64,000 nucleotides of DNA from Odontocerum albicorne (taxonomy: Eukaryota; Arthropoda; Insecta; Trichoptera; Odontoceridae), in NCBI GenBank assembly GCA_949825065.1, contig OX463856.1, positions 20,146,632-20,210,631 of the forward strand, given 5' to 3'. Both the position numbers and the translations under genes were made by a program. The notes below the pieces were generated by a model. That model ran no database searches, was not told the DNA's origin, and saw nothing but the letters and a program-made list of their open reading frames with translations. This document shows, one piece after another, positions 1-11,396 of this stretch (the first letter of the stretch is position 1; each line of letters opens with the position of its first letter).

Positions 1-154
1 AATTGAGTGTGGTAGAGAAATACCAAGGGAAGTATGTACCTATAACTGAATTTAAAAAATATTAAATCATGATTGCAGTTTTTTATACTGTTACTAATAT
101 TTTAATACTGTAATATTTGAGAGGCGGAATTTTTGTGTTTAAATTAGAAAGTTT

Positions 155-225
155 GGCAATCTGTCCTCTCTGCTAACCTCAGAAGGAAAATGGCGTAACA
201 ATATGTTTGCATCTCTGTAATTTAA
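155..225 (+). mobile_element. 3' end remnant of LINE family C
   Basis: A short piece matching the 3' end shared by several LINE copies here (compare 19915-20105, 41770-41845 and, reversed, 22530-22600). Its markers are a GTCCTCTCTGC motif, then a diverged AATGGCGT and a TATGTTTG tail. Coding sequence is absent, so this is a severe 5' truncation. Confidence 0.5.
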
Positions 226-784
226 CTAATAATGCTACCCTCGGCAACAAACATACGTCTTAGAAGACATTCTGAAAATCCCCTGGTTTGATAGAATCCT
301 AATGTACGAAAGCGCATGCTGACAGATATTGACGAGAAGCAATATTCTCTATCAATATCTATAACCGAGATGTCATAATAAGCCCTTCACCATTCACTGA
401 ATAAATAACGACTGAACTGAATAGTGAACATGCGATAAAATAAAAAGGTGTTTACTATGATTTCCTTCCATTATTCTGTCTTATTTAGTTTCCACAAAAA
501 TTAATAAAACCACACGGTTATTTATGATGAAAAATATGAGGTGAGTTGGTGATTTTCCTCCATGCCCTACCCCTGAGCATCCATCCCGGGGGATAATAAC
601 ACAGCGGGGCTACTTGCGTTGTTTCTGTAAACCAACACTATGAAATGATACATATAAATTGTCGTACTAGCCCTATTGTACCACCTGGAAAAAATCAGGC
701 TTAACCAGACAAAAAGAGTTGGAATTTTAACAATTTTCTTTGTCGTTTTTATCGTCGTCATAAGTCAATTACAATCAGATTATG
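226..784. other. No supported feature
   Basis: AT-rich sequence with only short open frames lacking splice or codon support. Nothing was recognised on either strand. Confidence 0.5.
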
Positions 785-1960
785 ACCATGGTATGAGAAT
801 TAAGGTCAAAATCTGGGTCACCGTCACTGTTGCCGTCACCGTTACCGTTATTTTAACCATCATCGTCATCGTTATTTTAACAACCATTGTCACGTCTTCA
901 TCACCTTCCCCATCACCGTCCCCATCACCGTCCCCATCACCGTCCCCATCACCGTCCCCGTCCCCATCACCGTCCCCGTCCCCATCACCGTCCCCATCAC
1001 CGTCCCCATCTCCGTCGCCATCACCGTCGTCATCTCCGTCCCCATCACCGTCCCCATCACCATCCCCATCACCGTCCCCATCACCGTCCCCATCACCGTC
1101 CCCATCACCGTCCCCATCACCGTCCTCATCATCGTGCTCATCACCGTCCCCATCACCGTCCTCATCACCGTCACCATCACCGTCCCCATCACCGTCCCCA
1201 TCACCGTCCTCATCATCGTCCTCATCACCGTCCCCATCACCGTCCCCATCACCTTCCCCATCACCGTCCTCATCACCGTCCCCATCACCATCCCCATCAC
1301 CGTCCCCATCACCGTCCCCGTCCCCATCACCGTCCCCGTCCCCATCACCGTCCCCATCACCGTCCCCATCTCCGTCGCCATCACCGTCGCCATCACCGTC
1401 GTCATCTCCGTCCCCATCACCGTCCCCATCACCATCCCCATCACCGTCCCCATCACCGTCCCCATCACCGTCCCCATCACCGTCCCCATCACCGTCCCCA
1501 TCACCGTCCCCATCACCGTCCTCATCACCGTCCCCATCACCGTCCTCATCATCGTGCTCATCACCGTCCCCATCACCGTCCTCATCACCGTCACCATCAC
1601 CGTCCCCATCACCGTCCCCATCACCGTCCTCATCATCGTCCTCATCACCGTCCCCATCACCGTCCCCATCACCGTCCCCATCACCTTCCCCATCACCGTC
1701 CTCATCACCGTCCCCATCACCATCCCCATCACCGTCACCATCACCATCACCGTCACCGTCACCACCGTCACAATCACCGTCTCCGTCACCACAATCGCAC
1801 CATCACCGTCACCTCAATCGCACCGCCACCGTCCCGTTACAGTCATCGTCACCGTACCGTTACTGTGTCGTCACTGTGCCCATCACTGTCACCGTTACCC
1901 GTCACTGCAATCGTATCATCACCATCACGGCTATCGTCACCGTACCATCCCGTCACGTTA
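785..1960. repeat. C-rich 12-bp minisatellite with higher-order structure
   Basis: The core (about 898-1780) is built from the 12-mer CCCATCACCGTC and one-base variants (CTCATC, CATCTC, CGTCGC). The flanks at 785-897 and 1780-1960 are degenerate forms of the same motif. Variant blocks recur at spacings that are multiples of 12: the CTCATCATCGTGCTCA variant at about 1123 and 1543 (420 bp apart), and CATCTCCGTCGCCA at about 1007 and 1367 (360 bp apart). So larger blocks were duplicated after the short unit spread. Because the unit is a multiple of three and lacks stops, three plus frames and one minus frame stay open for hundreds of codons; these are not genes. Confidence 0.97.
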
Positions 1961-2064
1961 AACAACCAAAGTGACATAACATATCATTGCTATACTCTTT
2001 TTGATGTAATTAAACACTCAGTGAAGGCCCGTCGAAATCTAATACATCCTTGTGTTGTGTAGAT

Positions 2065-2995
2065 AAGTTTTATTGCGTTATATTTTGAAATTCTAAAAGT
2101 TTAAACCACGGTTATCAATTTTCTTTTAAAAAAAGGGAAGCATCTTAATGACATTTAATTTCGGCTGAGGTCAGAGTTTAAACGACGTTTAATTACTGTC
2201 GGGCTTTTTTCTTCTTTTGAAGAAAACTCGATAACCACGTGATATTTTTTTTACATATAGGAATTTAAATTCCTGTTAAACGTTAACATAACAACACATT
2301 TTCTATCGACTCTACAGGTCTACATTTTAATTGTTTCTATATATTATGGCTGGCATGATATCCGTCCATACATGCTCTAACTGTTTAAGGCCGGAAACTT
2401 TTGGATTTAGTTTGATGTTTCAGTACCCCAGTAATTTTGCTTCCTATAATAAACACCGTTGAATGTCAATCATATAACTTTATCATCTGAGACTGCATAT
2501 ATACCAGACAAATATCAGAAAAACTTTCATGATTAAACTTATTATCACTTAAATATACACTTACTGAAATAAATCAGATTCTTCGAAATTTGAGTAAATA
2601 TATAAAAATACTCCCAACTTTCAAAAGGCAATGAATATAAAAACACTCAAAAACGATGAATATTAGATAAACCTTTGAAATATTGATCCATCCCTATTTA
2701 ATAAATCACCTCTTACGTCACGGTACAGGGATGTCACGAAAAGATATGTCGGATGATCATTTGTTATTTTGCCCTAGCTGAGCTTAATCCCAAGAAAAGG
2801 AAGGCCGCGAAGATACCTCCTTTCTCCAGTACATTTTAGCACCCTAAGAAAAGTCTCTTTTTTTTTACAAGAAAAAGGTAACACCGAAATAAATGTGAAT
2901 TAAGGATTTATCGGCGTCAACGTTGAGTCATGAAACATTTAAGATTTGTTTTATCTTAACAATTTTTTATTCATATAGTACACGTTAACTTACCC
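2065..2995. other. No supported feature
   Basis: AT-rich, apparently unique sequence. A 44-codon open stretch near 2703-2840 includes the basic run PKKRKAAK but has only a weak splice acceptor and no start, so no gene is called. Confidence 0.4.
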
Positions 2996-2999
2996 AAAC

Positions 3000-3062
3000 T
3001 AGTGATTCGGACATATTGAAGAGCGTGGTCGGGAGGCAATATTGTTTACAGCATCGTTAACC
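3000..3062 (-). mobile_element. SINE-B distal fragment
   Basis: Matches the right-hand (3') end of the SINE-B body seen in fuller copies at 38645-38835 and 12372-12870: GTGATTCGGACATATTGAAG, then an AGCGTGG and CAATATTGT block. The tRNA head is missing. Confidence 0.5.
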
Positions 3063-3209
3063 CATTAATGCTCCTTTTGGAAACTGGCATGATTATTATA
3101 AAAAAATGTGTTGATAAGATCAAAAATATAAAAAAGTTTTTCCAATACTTGAAATATAGAGCTCTTACTTAATTGAGTATGATATGAGCATAAACACAGA
3201 TTTTTTTCA

Positions 3210-3350
3210 CACTTCACAACGCACTCTGGAATGACGTAGCACTAATTAAATATGTTTACCAAGATAGGACGAGGCGGATACCTGTTTTCTCTGTCTATCC
3301 CAAAAGGGGCATGGCACGGTGATGATGATAACATAGCATGTCTACTTTTG
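3210..3350 (+). mobile_element. Possible LINE 3' end
   Basis: A GC-richer stretch ends in CCAAAAGGGGCATGGCACGG followed by a (GATGAT)-type tail. This resembles the 3' ends of LINE families here (compare 25300-25360 reversed). No coding remnant could be read upstream, so the assignment is tentative. Confidence 0.25.
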
Positions 3351-3544
3351 AAACTACTTCTACTTTTAAAACTGTGGACCCTTCCATTCCGAACTCTGGT
3401 GCTTTGTAAGGGACTCAAACTGAAAGCACCATCTTTCATCACCTGTTGGAATGCTTCACATGAAATCTGGATACATATCAGCCGCTCTTTTCATATCTCT
3501 TCAGTGTTCCACTCAGCAAATTTTTTGATCGTCAGTTAGTGTGT

Positions 3545-5080
3545 GACCTTTATTTTGCCCAAATTTTCCGTTCAAACGAGATGGACAGTGAATTTAAGAA
3601 TTCTAGTGAACTCTTAGATGAGCCTAGTAGATGCACAACGATCATTTTGAAGAATTTTAGTAACTTTTTAAACATTTTCTTAAATTCAAACTGTCCATGA
3701 TGGTCCACGCCGTGGATCGTCTTCAATGCATTCTCTACCTTGCTCTAAATCTTGCACACCACTTAAAAACGTTCTTACGATTCACTGCCATAAATCGTTT
3801 GAATAATTTCTGAATAGATTTTGGGGTTCTTCATCCAACTTAAAACAAAATTTAATGTTTGCAAGTTGCTCCATTGTTCCTTTTCCGACCAAGACTCAAA
3901 GGGTACTGTCAATTGTTACATCATTACGAATGAACCAGTAATACCAGCATTTAAAAACTTTGATGGGAGGTAGTTGAAATGTGTCGCTAATTACTTCATT
4001 TATTCATCCACAGATGGCGCTGGTGGTAACGCGAAAATAAAACCAATCACGTTTCCCATTGGACAAACCGTGTTTAACATCAAATAATTAATAATATTCG
4101 TGTATTGGTAACATTTCTTTCGGCGGATAAATTATACAAGTTATTATTACTGGAGAGGGTTAACACAACTTGTAATAAAAGGGTCTTTATCCTTTCTTTA
4201 TTATAAGGGTATGAGTATATCAAAAACAAATTTTATGACTAAATAATTATAATGAATAACTTTAAATGTTTAAAATTGATTTATCTTCATTATTTGAAAG
4301 TGTTTTATCTCAAGAACGTAATTTAAAAAGGGTTCAATCTTGCACCGAAACTTAAGATCCTATTTGGTGACTGGCAGAGTTACACAAAAAAAGATCTAGA
4401 AGTAGAGAATTTCAGTTGAACGATAGTGGATTCCGAAGACGAATAATTTATCAAGCAAAAACCTCAGAAATCCATTAACTCGACGATGTGTTTTTGTGCG
4501 TGGAACTGCCAACAATACTTTCTTAAAAAATCTTAAATTAAAAATACGAAATTCTTAGTCTGGAAATTACAATATCGTTTTTTAAAGTTCTTTATAATTG
4601 TTTTTTCTATCTAGCTGACGTTCTTTAAAATTCTGTATAAATCGTTTTCTCTAGATTTTTTTCTGTTTGCCAACCAAGAGTGTTCTTCGACATCATAAAA
4701 CTTTACATAAATGGAATAAGTTCAGTTTATTAAAAAAAATCGGCTTTATTGAACTCCGGATTAATATTTTAAACAATAAATTACACTTTTATACAACTTA
4801 TTACATTAATCCTTGTTACACGTGTTTCCACCTCAAACCAAAACGACTAGACTCACCAAACCTCTGTACATATATTTATATCTGACATGCTGAACTATAA
4901 ATATAACAAAATATTTACTGATACTCCCGATTAAATTAAATATGTGATGACTTGGTACTGATGTGTGGATGTAATGTTTTTTTTTCTTTTTTTCGCAGAC
5001 AAATAGATATATTCATAATAAATTACAACACCAAAAAGAGAAATAAGAAATGTTCTTAACAAATTACAACACCAAAAAAG
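3545..5080. other. No supported feature
   Basis: AT-rich sequence. A good-looking acceptor followed by ATGGCGCTGG at about 4013 runs into a stop after eight codons, so it is not called. No repeat or RNA was recognised. Confidence 0.4.
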
Positions 5081-5690
5081 ACAACATTAGATTAACAATA
5101 GAAATAGGACAGCAGAAATCATTAAACTTCTAGGATATAACGATTAAAATATCGCAAAACAGACTTAATTTTAATATTTACAACAGAAAAGATAAATTTA
5201 TTGACATTTTAATATCTAATGTGGCATTGAGTCAAATGTTGCCTCTCTACAGGAGTGCAGATAATTCGAAGTATTAGTCATATGTGTATATGTTAGTAAA
5301 TTACAACATTAGATTTACAATATAAATAGGACAGCAGAACTCATTTAACTTATAAGATGCGACGGTCAAAATCTCGCTAAACATAATTTAATATTTAAAG
5401 AAAAGATTAATGAATGTCTTGACATTATGATTCCTAATTTATCATTGAATGAAATGTTGCCTCTTCAAAGGAGTGCGGATGATTCGAAATATAAGACACA
5501 CACATGTTTATATGTAAGTAAATGATAACATTAGATAAACAACAGAAAAAGCACAGCAGAACTTATTACACTTACAAGAAGTAACGATTAAAATCTCGCA
5601 AAACGAACTTAAAATTAGTATTTATTGGAAAGATTCATTGACTGACACTTAAATTTATTGAAAAATTGTTAGGAAAAAAGACATTCAAAA
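5081..5690. repeat. ~222-bp tandem repeat, about 2.7 copies
   Basis: Unit starts at 5081, 5303 and 5526 share an ACATTAGAT motif, then a stretch ending GACAGCAGAA (diverged in the third unit). Later blocks also recur: AAATGTTGCCTCT and GGAGTGC, the latter about 222 bp apart in units 1 and 2. The third unit is truncated near 5690. Copies are clearly diverged, so the array is old. The period is in the range typical of satellite monomers, but only three units are visible. Confidence 0.85.
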
Positions 5691-6310
5691 TATTAAGACA
5701 AAACATGAATTCATGAAAATAATACAAAAAACAACATTTTTAAACAGTTAAACATTCTGCCAAACTAAAAAAAATAAACAATAACGGCATCCATGAACAT
5801 TTTTCGACAATGTGACGTTCAATTTAATAGATTTGATATTATCCTTATTAGAAATCGTTTAGGACAATCCTTCAGGCGTATCTTGACTGAAATAAGTTAT
5901 AACATTTAATGGACTGAAAGAAAATGCTATCTACAACTAATCATACAAATTATTCTATCTGTCAAAAGGGACACTCCAATTTATTTCTTGTAAAAATATA
6001 TATTTTCTTTACATAACATATAAATACTATATATTGACTTTTACATATGTTCTAATTATTACAAAAAAAAATCCACTTTATGAGGAGGTAAAATGTGGTT
6101 TTAAATAGTCAATATTTTTTTAACCGATTTGCACGGATATCTCCTGTTACACAAAGCGGATCTGATTCTAGCGTTAGCTTATTCGTTAGGAAGAATATCA
6201 GCCAGGATTCTTCTTACTGCTAGGCGGTACCGAGAATATATCAACAGTGTACATTTATTCGATGTTTCAACACAGATCATATGTACGAGTATCAGAATTT
6301 TTTCGTGCAC
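5691..6310. other. No supported feature
   Basis: Very AT-rich; no gene, RNA or repeat recognised. Confidence 0.5.
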
Positions 6311-6314
6311 ATTC

Positions 6315-6395
6315 GAGGACCTCTGTGGCTTCATTGATACGACGACGCCTGCTAGCTCGGAGGTTCCGCGTTCAAACCTCGGAATCCAATGTAAT
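6315..6395 (+). mobile_element. tRNA-like SINE head
   Basis: CCTCTGTGGCTTCATTGATA (box A-like) is followed about 45 bases later by a GCGTTCAAACCTC box B. This is the tRNA-derived head of the SINE-A type seen more completely at 33232-33420 and 51795-51965. No convincing body follows, so this is a head-only fragment and not a functional tRNA gene (no acceptor stem pairing is evident). Confidence 0.5.
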
Positions 6396-6699
6396 ATAAA
6401 ATAATACTAATATTCTATTTATTTGTCAGTTGTCAAACTTTCCTGTTTCAAAGTATTTACATCACCATATCTACATCAATATGTGTTTTCATATATAAAA
6501 GTTTCTAATTTATTTGTCTTAGAACTAATCTTGTTTTTTTTACTTTAGATAAAAAATTGCAAATTAATTCAATTTTGTTTATAACATTTTTGTTCTATCT
6601 GATAATAAAATTGAAATGTGGCTATTTCTTATATACATGTTTTCCGATCCGGGGGTTACTAGTTAGTACCCGATCTTATTAAAAATGATTCCAGTTATG

Positions 6700-6775
6700 T
6701 TTTCCCTTCAGGTCTATTTGAATTTTTTCCAGTTGATTAGAAAAGATTACCCCAAGGCAATTAGTCCGACCGATA
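6700..6775 (+). mobile_element. SINE-A 3' tail fragment
   Basis: TCCAGTTGATTAGAAAAGAT followed by ACCCCAAGGCAATTAG matches the SINE-A tail (GGTTGGAAGAGATTGCC then GGCAATAA) with substitutions. Head and body are missing. Confidence 0.4.
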
Positions 6776-7289
6776 TACTGCATAAAACAAAAATGTAATA
6801 CAATAAAACATAGTAAAAGAAATAAAAAAATATCCCGTGTCTTTTTTTTTAGGAATCTCTGTTTGAGATTTAATGGTATTTTTCATGTACTCGTTAACCA
6901 GTTTTTAATAGTTTTAGTTTTTAATAGTCAAACTCGAAGAACTCGAGCTAAATTGGTAGTATCATTTACTTCAAGTTTCTTAGCCTAATCTTGAAACTTT
7001 GGAATGTATACAATTAACATTGAGTTTCAATTTAGAAATCCGATTGATAACACCTCCTTTAGAGAACTTATGAAATTCATTAAACATATATACTTGTTAT
7101 TCTGATTGAATCTTATGATTTTTTTGTAAAAGTACATTCTGCTTTGAATACTGATACTGCTTTTGATAATATATAACATTCCCATATATTCCTTCTTTTA
7201 AAATTTCATCCACATGGGCGACATCAATAGTTTAGGTAATAAGATACCTCGATTTAAACGCGGGAGTTGCGGTATCCATTTTTGTTGGT

Positions 7290-7395
7290 ACACAGATTTT
7301 TTTTTAAAAAATGTTTCACTCTGGTTTTCATTTAAGCCTATTTAAACATTTTTTTTTATTGGGAGAGATTTTCATGTGTCAATTAACCCACTAGG
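7290..7395 (+). mobile_element. SINE-A 3' half
   Basis: Contains CTCTGGTTTTCATTTAAGCC, then a diverged CATTTTT and TTGGGAGAGATT block and TGTCAATTAACCCA. This is the body and tail order of SINE-A. The tRNA head has been lost or has decayed beyond recognition. Confidence 0.55.
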
Positions 7396-7450
7396 CAGCT
7401 GTTTATAATGAAAATGTAATATTACACAATTAATGTCCATCGTCACTTAT

Positions 7451-7530
7451 TCACAGTCAGATATTTGAATTTACAGTCAGATATCCAAATTTACAGTCAG
7501 ATATCAGATTTTACAGTTAGATACTGAATT
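7451..7530. repeat. 20-bp tandem repeat, 4 copies
   Basis: Four consecutive 20-mers share ACAGTCAGATA (ACAGTTAGATA in the last), with variable last bases. Confidence 0.9.
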
Positions 7531-8439
7531 GACAATCATATTTCTGACTGAATTATTACTGAATTTATTTACCATACTATTTTTCGATCTACCGCTACGA
7601 TTACTCTTTCCTCGTTCTCTTACGTATACGCTATAAACTCATTCGTTCACCAACTCAACGTGCATACATCACGCTGCTTCTCACACCTTTTTCCTACCAG
7701 GAATATGGCATAATACAGTATATGTATGTAATATATGGTTCTGGTCCAGATTAAAATATATTTATTGTTTTTCCAACCACTTGCACAGTACTGAATAAAT
7801 ATGTATGTAATGGTGTTTCTTAAATAAAAAAAATAGTATGTAATATCCCATGAAGCATTAAAAAAGAATAAAGAAAACACAACAAAACCAGACCATGACA
7901 AAAGTTTCACCTCCATCATTCTCACGCGTAATCGGAGTCAAAACCTTGTTATTGAGTCAGTGTTTTTTAACATTTGAACGAAAATGACCAAATGTCGTAT
8001 TTAGCATAAAATGTTTAACATTGTGGTTTCACAGTGGGCGCTGCACGGTATAAAGTTTTTTTGTAAATGTGACTGCAACATAATATGTACCATCATTAAT
8101 CTGTTACTTGATATTTTAAGTTTGTTCTTAGAATGACAGTTTGTGAGATCAAAAAATATTATTGAATAATCACCACGTGCTGTAACGTTGTGTTGTAGCG
8201 TCTATAATCTTCGAAAGGATCTCCATTCAGCCTTATATCGGCAATTGACCAAACATGTATAGTGGAGTTTCAGGGGGTAAACGTTCGCAGAATCTACACC
8301 ATTCGATCTTTTTTATTTTTCAGAATTCTTTTCGTTTCAGGCTGGATGCGTTTTACTGTGAAAGTTTTAAAGGGATAAGACAGAAGTTAAAAAGTTTGTC
8401 ATTAAATCTCCTATGGCTGGAGAGAAATTGTAGAAATCC

Positions 8440-8600
8440 AATAGTTTTACACCCACGAAGAGTCGTGGTGCGCCCTGATGTGACGCTAGACCTCTAGATC
8501 TAACGGAGCGAGCCCCGTTAAGACCGAATGTCTTATAAGCCTTGGCGATAGCTAACAGCGCCCACCGTTGACCGCTGTCAACTCTCACCTTGCGATTTCC
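8440..8600 (-). mobile_element. Possible LINE (R1-like) coding fragment
   Basis: On the minus strand a GC-richer stretch reads GQRWALLAIAKAYKTF, resembling the QR..LL...KAYRT motif downstream of the RT domain in R1-type LINEs. The frame degenerates within 30 residues. No other domain is visible, so the call is speculative. Confidence 0.25.
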
Positions 8601-8846
8601 GAAGTAGATATTTATGAAGATCAGTTTTTATTTTTTTTAAATCATAAGCTACCTGTTATTATCGAAGGCGCCTGAAATATCTAGATAAATAAAAAAACAC
8701 ATATTTCTTTCACGAATCCACAATGTACAAGACACACCTTTAGCTTTGCACTTTCGAAATACTTGGATGCTATTTTAAAAAAGAAAGTTATTTATTCAAA
8801 TTAACCTTCATCAAAAACTAAACGGTAGACTGGTTTGAACACATTA

Positions 8847-8852
8847 TTTATT
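8847..8852 (-). other. Poly(A) signal AATAAA
   Basis: AATAAA on the minus strand, 60 bases after the stop codon at 8912-8914, followed by an ATGTGTT-type GU-rich stretch. This fits a 3' end for the minus-strand gene at 8912-9508. Confidence 0.5.
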
Positions 8853-8911
8853 TTTATGTAAAAAACAATGATAAGCACGACAAGTATAATTGAAGGCACA
8901 ACACAAATTCT

Positions 8912-9068
8912 TCACCTCAACTCCACCGTCTTCACCATCGTCGCTTCACTGAGAACCCCGGCATGGGCGGGAGGACGCCTGACCTGAACTGCGCCACCAG
9001 GGCCGCCGACATGAGCTATCGTATCCCTTTGAATATAGTCACCATGCCCAACTATGGTTGATTCAAAT
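8912..9068 (-). CDS. 3'-terminal exon of an unrecognised gene
   Basis: An open frame of 51 codons plus a split first codon, ending in TGA. It is much more GC-rich than its surroundings. A strong splice acceptor lies immediately upstream on the minus strand (a pyrimidine tract ending TTTCTTTAG, 9069 onward), and AATAAA lies 60 bases past the stop. The peptide contains STIVGHGDYIQRDTIAHVGG, then GPGGAVQVRRPP and ends VKTVELR. The exon begins with one base of a split codon, which matches the two bases left by the proposed upstream exon at 9322. No family was recognised. Composition (glycine- and histidine-bearing, no cysteine) could suit a secreted or structural insect protein, but that is a guess. 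Upstream exons beyond 9508 were not found. Confidence 0.6.
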
Positions 9069-9321
9069 CTAAAGAAAAATAAATTAAAGGCTCATCGAGC
9101 CTAAAAATGAAACAGAGATTATCACACAAATACTTAATATAAGTATACACATATAAATAACACTGCACACACATATGACACAACAGTGGAAAAGGTATTC
9201 CCTCAAATCACTGACAAAAGATCGATGGTGCAGTAAAATGCGCACGTTTTATAAAAAATTGATTAACAGCTTTAGACCTCGCTTTTGTTTGTTTGCAACA
9301 CAAATTCTAGGATTGGGATAC

Positions 9322-9508
9322 TTATCATTGGTGCCATCGGAGACGACTTCGTAAGCAAATTTGTGATAGGCATATCCTGTTGCATATGAATCATGAAACA
9401 TCGGTACTTGCTGATTGTCCATGTTTTTCTTCTCTATTGGAGCTCTCATGATAACTAGCAGGTTCTACGGCATATGGTTTGATCATTTGCTGTTTGTTCA
9501 CAGTTGTG
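9322..9508 (-). pseudogene. Upstream exon of the same gene, with a +1 frameshift
   Basis: On the minus strand a strong acceptor (TACATACATTTTTAG) opens a frame reading TTVNKQQMIKPYAVEPASYH and on to STDVS, where a TGA falls. One base out of frame, reading continues SYATGYAYHKFAYEVVSDG to a possible donor (GATAA|GTATCC) at 9321. If a single base near 9400-9410 is an insertion, the exon has exactly one leading base, 61 codons and two trailing bases, and joins in frame to the 9068-8912 exon. So either the locus is a recent pseudogene or there is an assembly indel. An alternative is that only the second frame is coding, starting from an internal AG. Product unknown. Confidence 0.5.
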
Positions 9509-9941
9509 CTAAAAATGTATGTAAAAATAAGACGGATTAAAAAAATATATTTGTCATTTTTCTATAATAAAAAAAATAACAAAGAACCAAACTATAGTTT
9601 GCAGACAAGATGAACCGAGCCCAGTAGTGTATGTTTGTAGGAAGAAAATATGGCACACTGTTTATTAAAATTACTTTCCTGATCATAAAATAAGTTTGAA
9701 ACTATTTTGTTGAGAACTTTATGAACCCAAGTAATTCAAACAGAGAATTCATAAATATTAAAAACTGATATGACTTAAATAAGACTGTCAATAAATACTA
9801 TATGAGAAGTAATGACGACTTTCATTTTCCAAAAACAAAAATGACAATAAAGTCATTTGACTTTTTTAAGTAGTTTAAAAAATTATCTTACCTAAATAAG
9901 TGATATCTCTTAAGTAACATTATTTTTTTTTTCATATCAAA

Positions 9942-10083
9942 CATATCGAAATTGGATAGTCTGGGATTCTTAATATTTTTTGACGTTTTGTTAAAAATGT
10001 TCAATTGTTTATTATAACGTTTGAACATTTTTAACAAAACGCCAAAAAAAAATTAAGACACCGAGACTATCTGATTTTGATGT
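9942..10083. repeat. Foldback inverted repeat (arms ~62 bp)
   Basis: The arms at 9942-10003 and 10021-10083 are imperfect reverse complements around a short AT-rich loop. The inner arm pair GACGTTTTGTTAAAAATGTT / AACATTTTTAACAAAACG is nearly exact; the outer ends (CATATCGAAATTGGATAGTC / GACTATCTGATTTTGATG) are more diverged. It could be a foldback MITE. No clear target duplication was found. Confidence 0.8.
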
Positions 10084-10399
10084 TTTTAATATTAAAACAT
10101 TTTAATATAACTTAATAGGGTTAGATAAGTGTTTAAACTACATAAACAAGCAAAAGTTTTCCATATAATCTGTTATTCAATCAAGTGTTTTGATAGAACT
10201 TTTATCAACGTCACAGCCACTAAGTTTCCTTGGAAGCTGACGTTCGAGAAGAAATTATTATATTCCATCAACGTCAATAAAACTTATATTAGAAAAAAAT
10301 GAGAGTCGATTATTACTGAAAATCAAGACTTAATTCCAAGTACGTGGATTTTTATATAAACAAAATTTACAAAAAAGAACTATAAAAAAAAAATAATTT

Positions 10400-11080
10400 T
10401 ATGTCGAACAATTGCTTAAACTTTGAAAAACTGGGGAAGGTAAATGAATTCCGTTACCTGGGTATGTAAGGTTAGTATGTTAACATTTGATGGGTGAATT
10501 GAAAAGGACATTGAAATACTCGTAACGTTAGCAACAGGGAACAAAGTAAACGAAGCACTTGATTTTATATCTAACAACCGTACAATATCAACAGTAGCAA
10601 AAATGACAATACAAAATAGTGAGTGCCCACCTTGATTTATGGAAGTGAAACTTGGTAAAAGAAGGATAAAAGTAAGATTGAGGCTTTGGAGATGCGAGCA
10701 CTTAAAAAAAAATTTTGTGCCAATGTATGAAAAAAAACATATTGAAGTCATCAGAATTTAAAACATGATTAAAATTTGTGTTTTAGGAAAGAATAAGTAG
10801 GGAGATTTAAGATGATTTAGATATGTGATGAAAATGAATGACGAAAGAAGGACTAATCGAGTGTACCAGTCAGAAGTGCTAGGTGTGCGTGGAAGTGGTA
10901 GACCGCGGAAAACTTAGCTGAATCAAATGGACTAGTTTATGAAAGAAAGTAAAGTGAGACGTACGAATTATATTATATTGTGCATGATGAGATATATGAA
11001 TGTGAAGGCGAAAGTTGTGTGTTTGTGGATAGAAAACTTTTGCCGTTTACCTCTTTCTGCCAAGGTTTGATGAAGGGTGT
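10400..11080 (+). mobile_element. Decayed LINE: RT C-terminal region
   Basis: Frame-broken plus-strand coding can be read as LEKLGKVNEFRYLGM, then ATGNKVNEALDFI and, further on, YVMKMNDERRTNRVYQ and GSGRPRKT. These match, in order, the LINE landmarks YLGS, GNKVN and (GH)V.RM.DER followed by G(R/S)GRPR. Stops and frameshifts are frequent. It is related to the family at 22530-23465 but its 3' end differs (GTTTACCTCTTTCTGCCAAGG region). Confidence 0.75.
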
Positions 11081-11292
11081 GGATATCTTTATAAATAATT
11101 GATAAAAAAAAAATGGAAAACGTAATCTTTTTGCTAAGAAAAGGGTGTAAAATGGCTATGGCTGCTTAAGTAAGGTTTTTTTACGAAGACACTTACATAA
11201 TTTAGGCAAAGAACATAAGAAATTCATCACATTTTCGTTGTAAGAATAAAAATGCTTAAATGTTTAATTAGCATCACGACTTTCCCCTTTCT

Positions 11293-11396
11293 TCAGTTCT
11301 TACGACATCCAACACGACATTTGTCAGAATCACAGTAATTGACGTTATAATCCGAGGGCTGAGATAAATCTAATTTGACGCCTTCCACCGAAGAAT
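11293..11396 (-). CDS. Candidate 3'-terminal exon with a cysteine-bearing tail
   Basis: The minus-strand frame after an acceptor (CTTTTTGCAAG) reads SSVEGVKLDLSQPSDYNVNY and ends YCDSDKCRVGCRKN, stop. An ATTAAA signal (11263-11268) lies about 25 bases past the stop. Three cysteines in eleven residues and balanced codon use make it look coding. Only about 34 residues are visible and no family is recognised. It could be a chance frame. Confidence 0.3.

Noticed and set aside
676..2062. Long open frames rich in Ser-Pro or His-Arg-Pro on the plus strand and Met-Gly-Thr-Val on the minus strand
   Set aside because: All follow from a stop-free 12-bp repeat; several frames are open at once and no gene signals flank them.
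4013..4045. Acceptor followed by ATGGCGCTGGTGGT
   Set aside because: Stop after eight codons.
3058..4162. A 1.1-kb piggyBac-like element between two TTAACCC-type ends
   Set aside because: Only the first three to four bases of the ends agree; no further inverted match.
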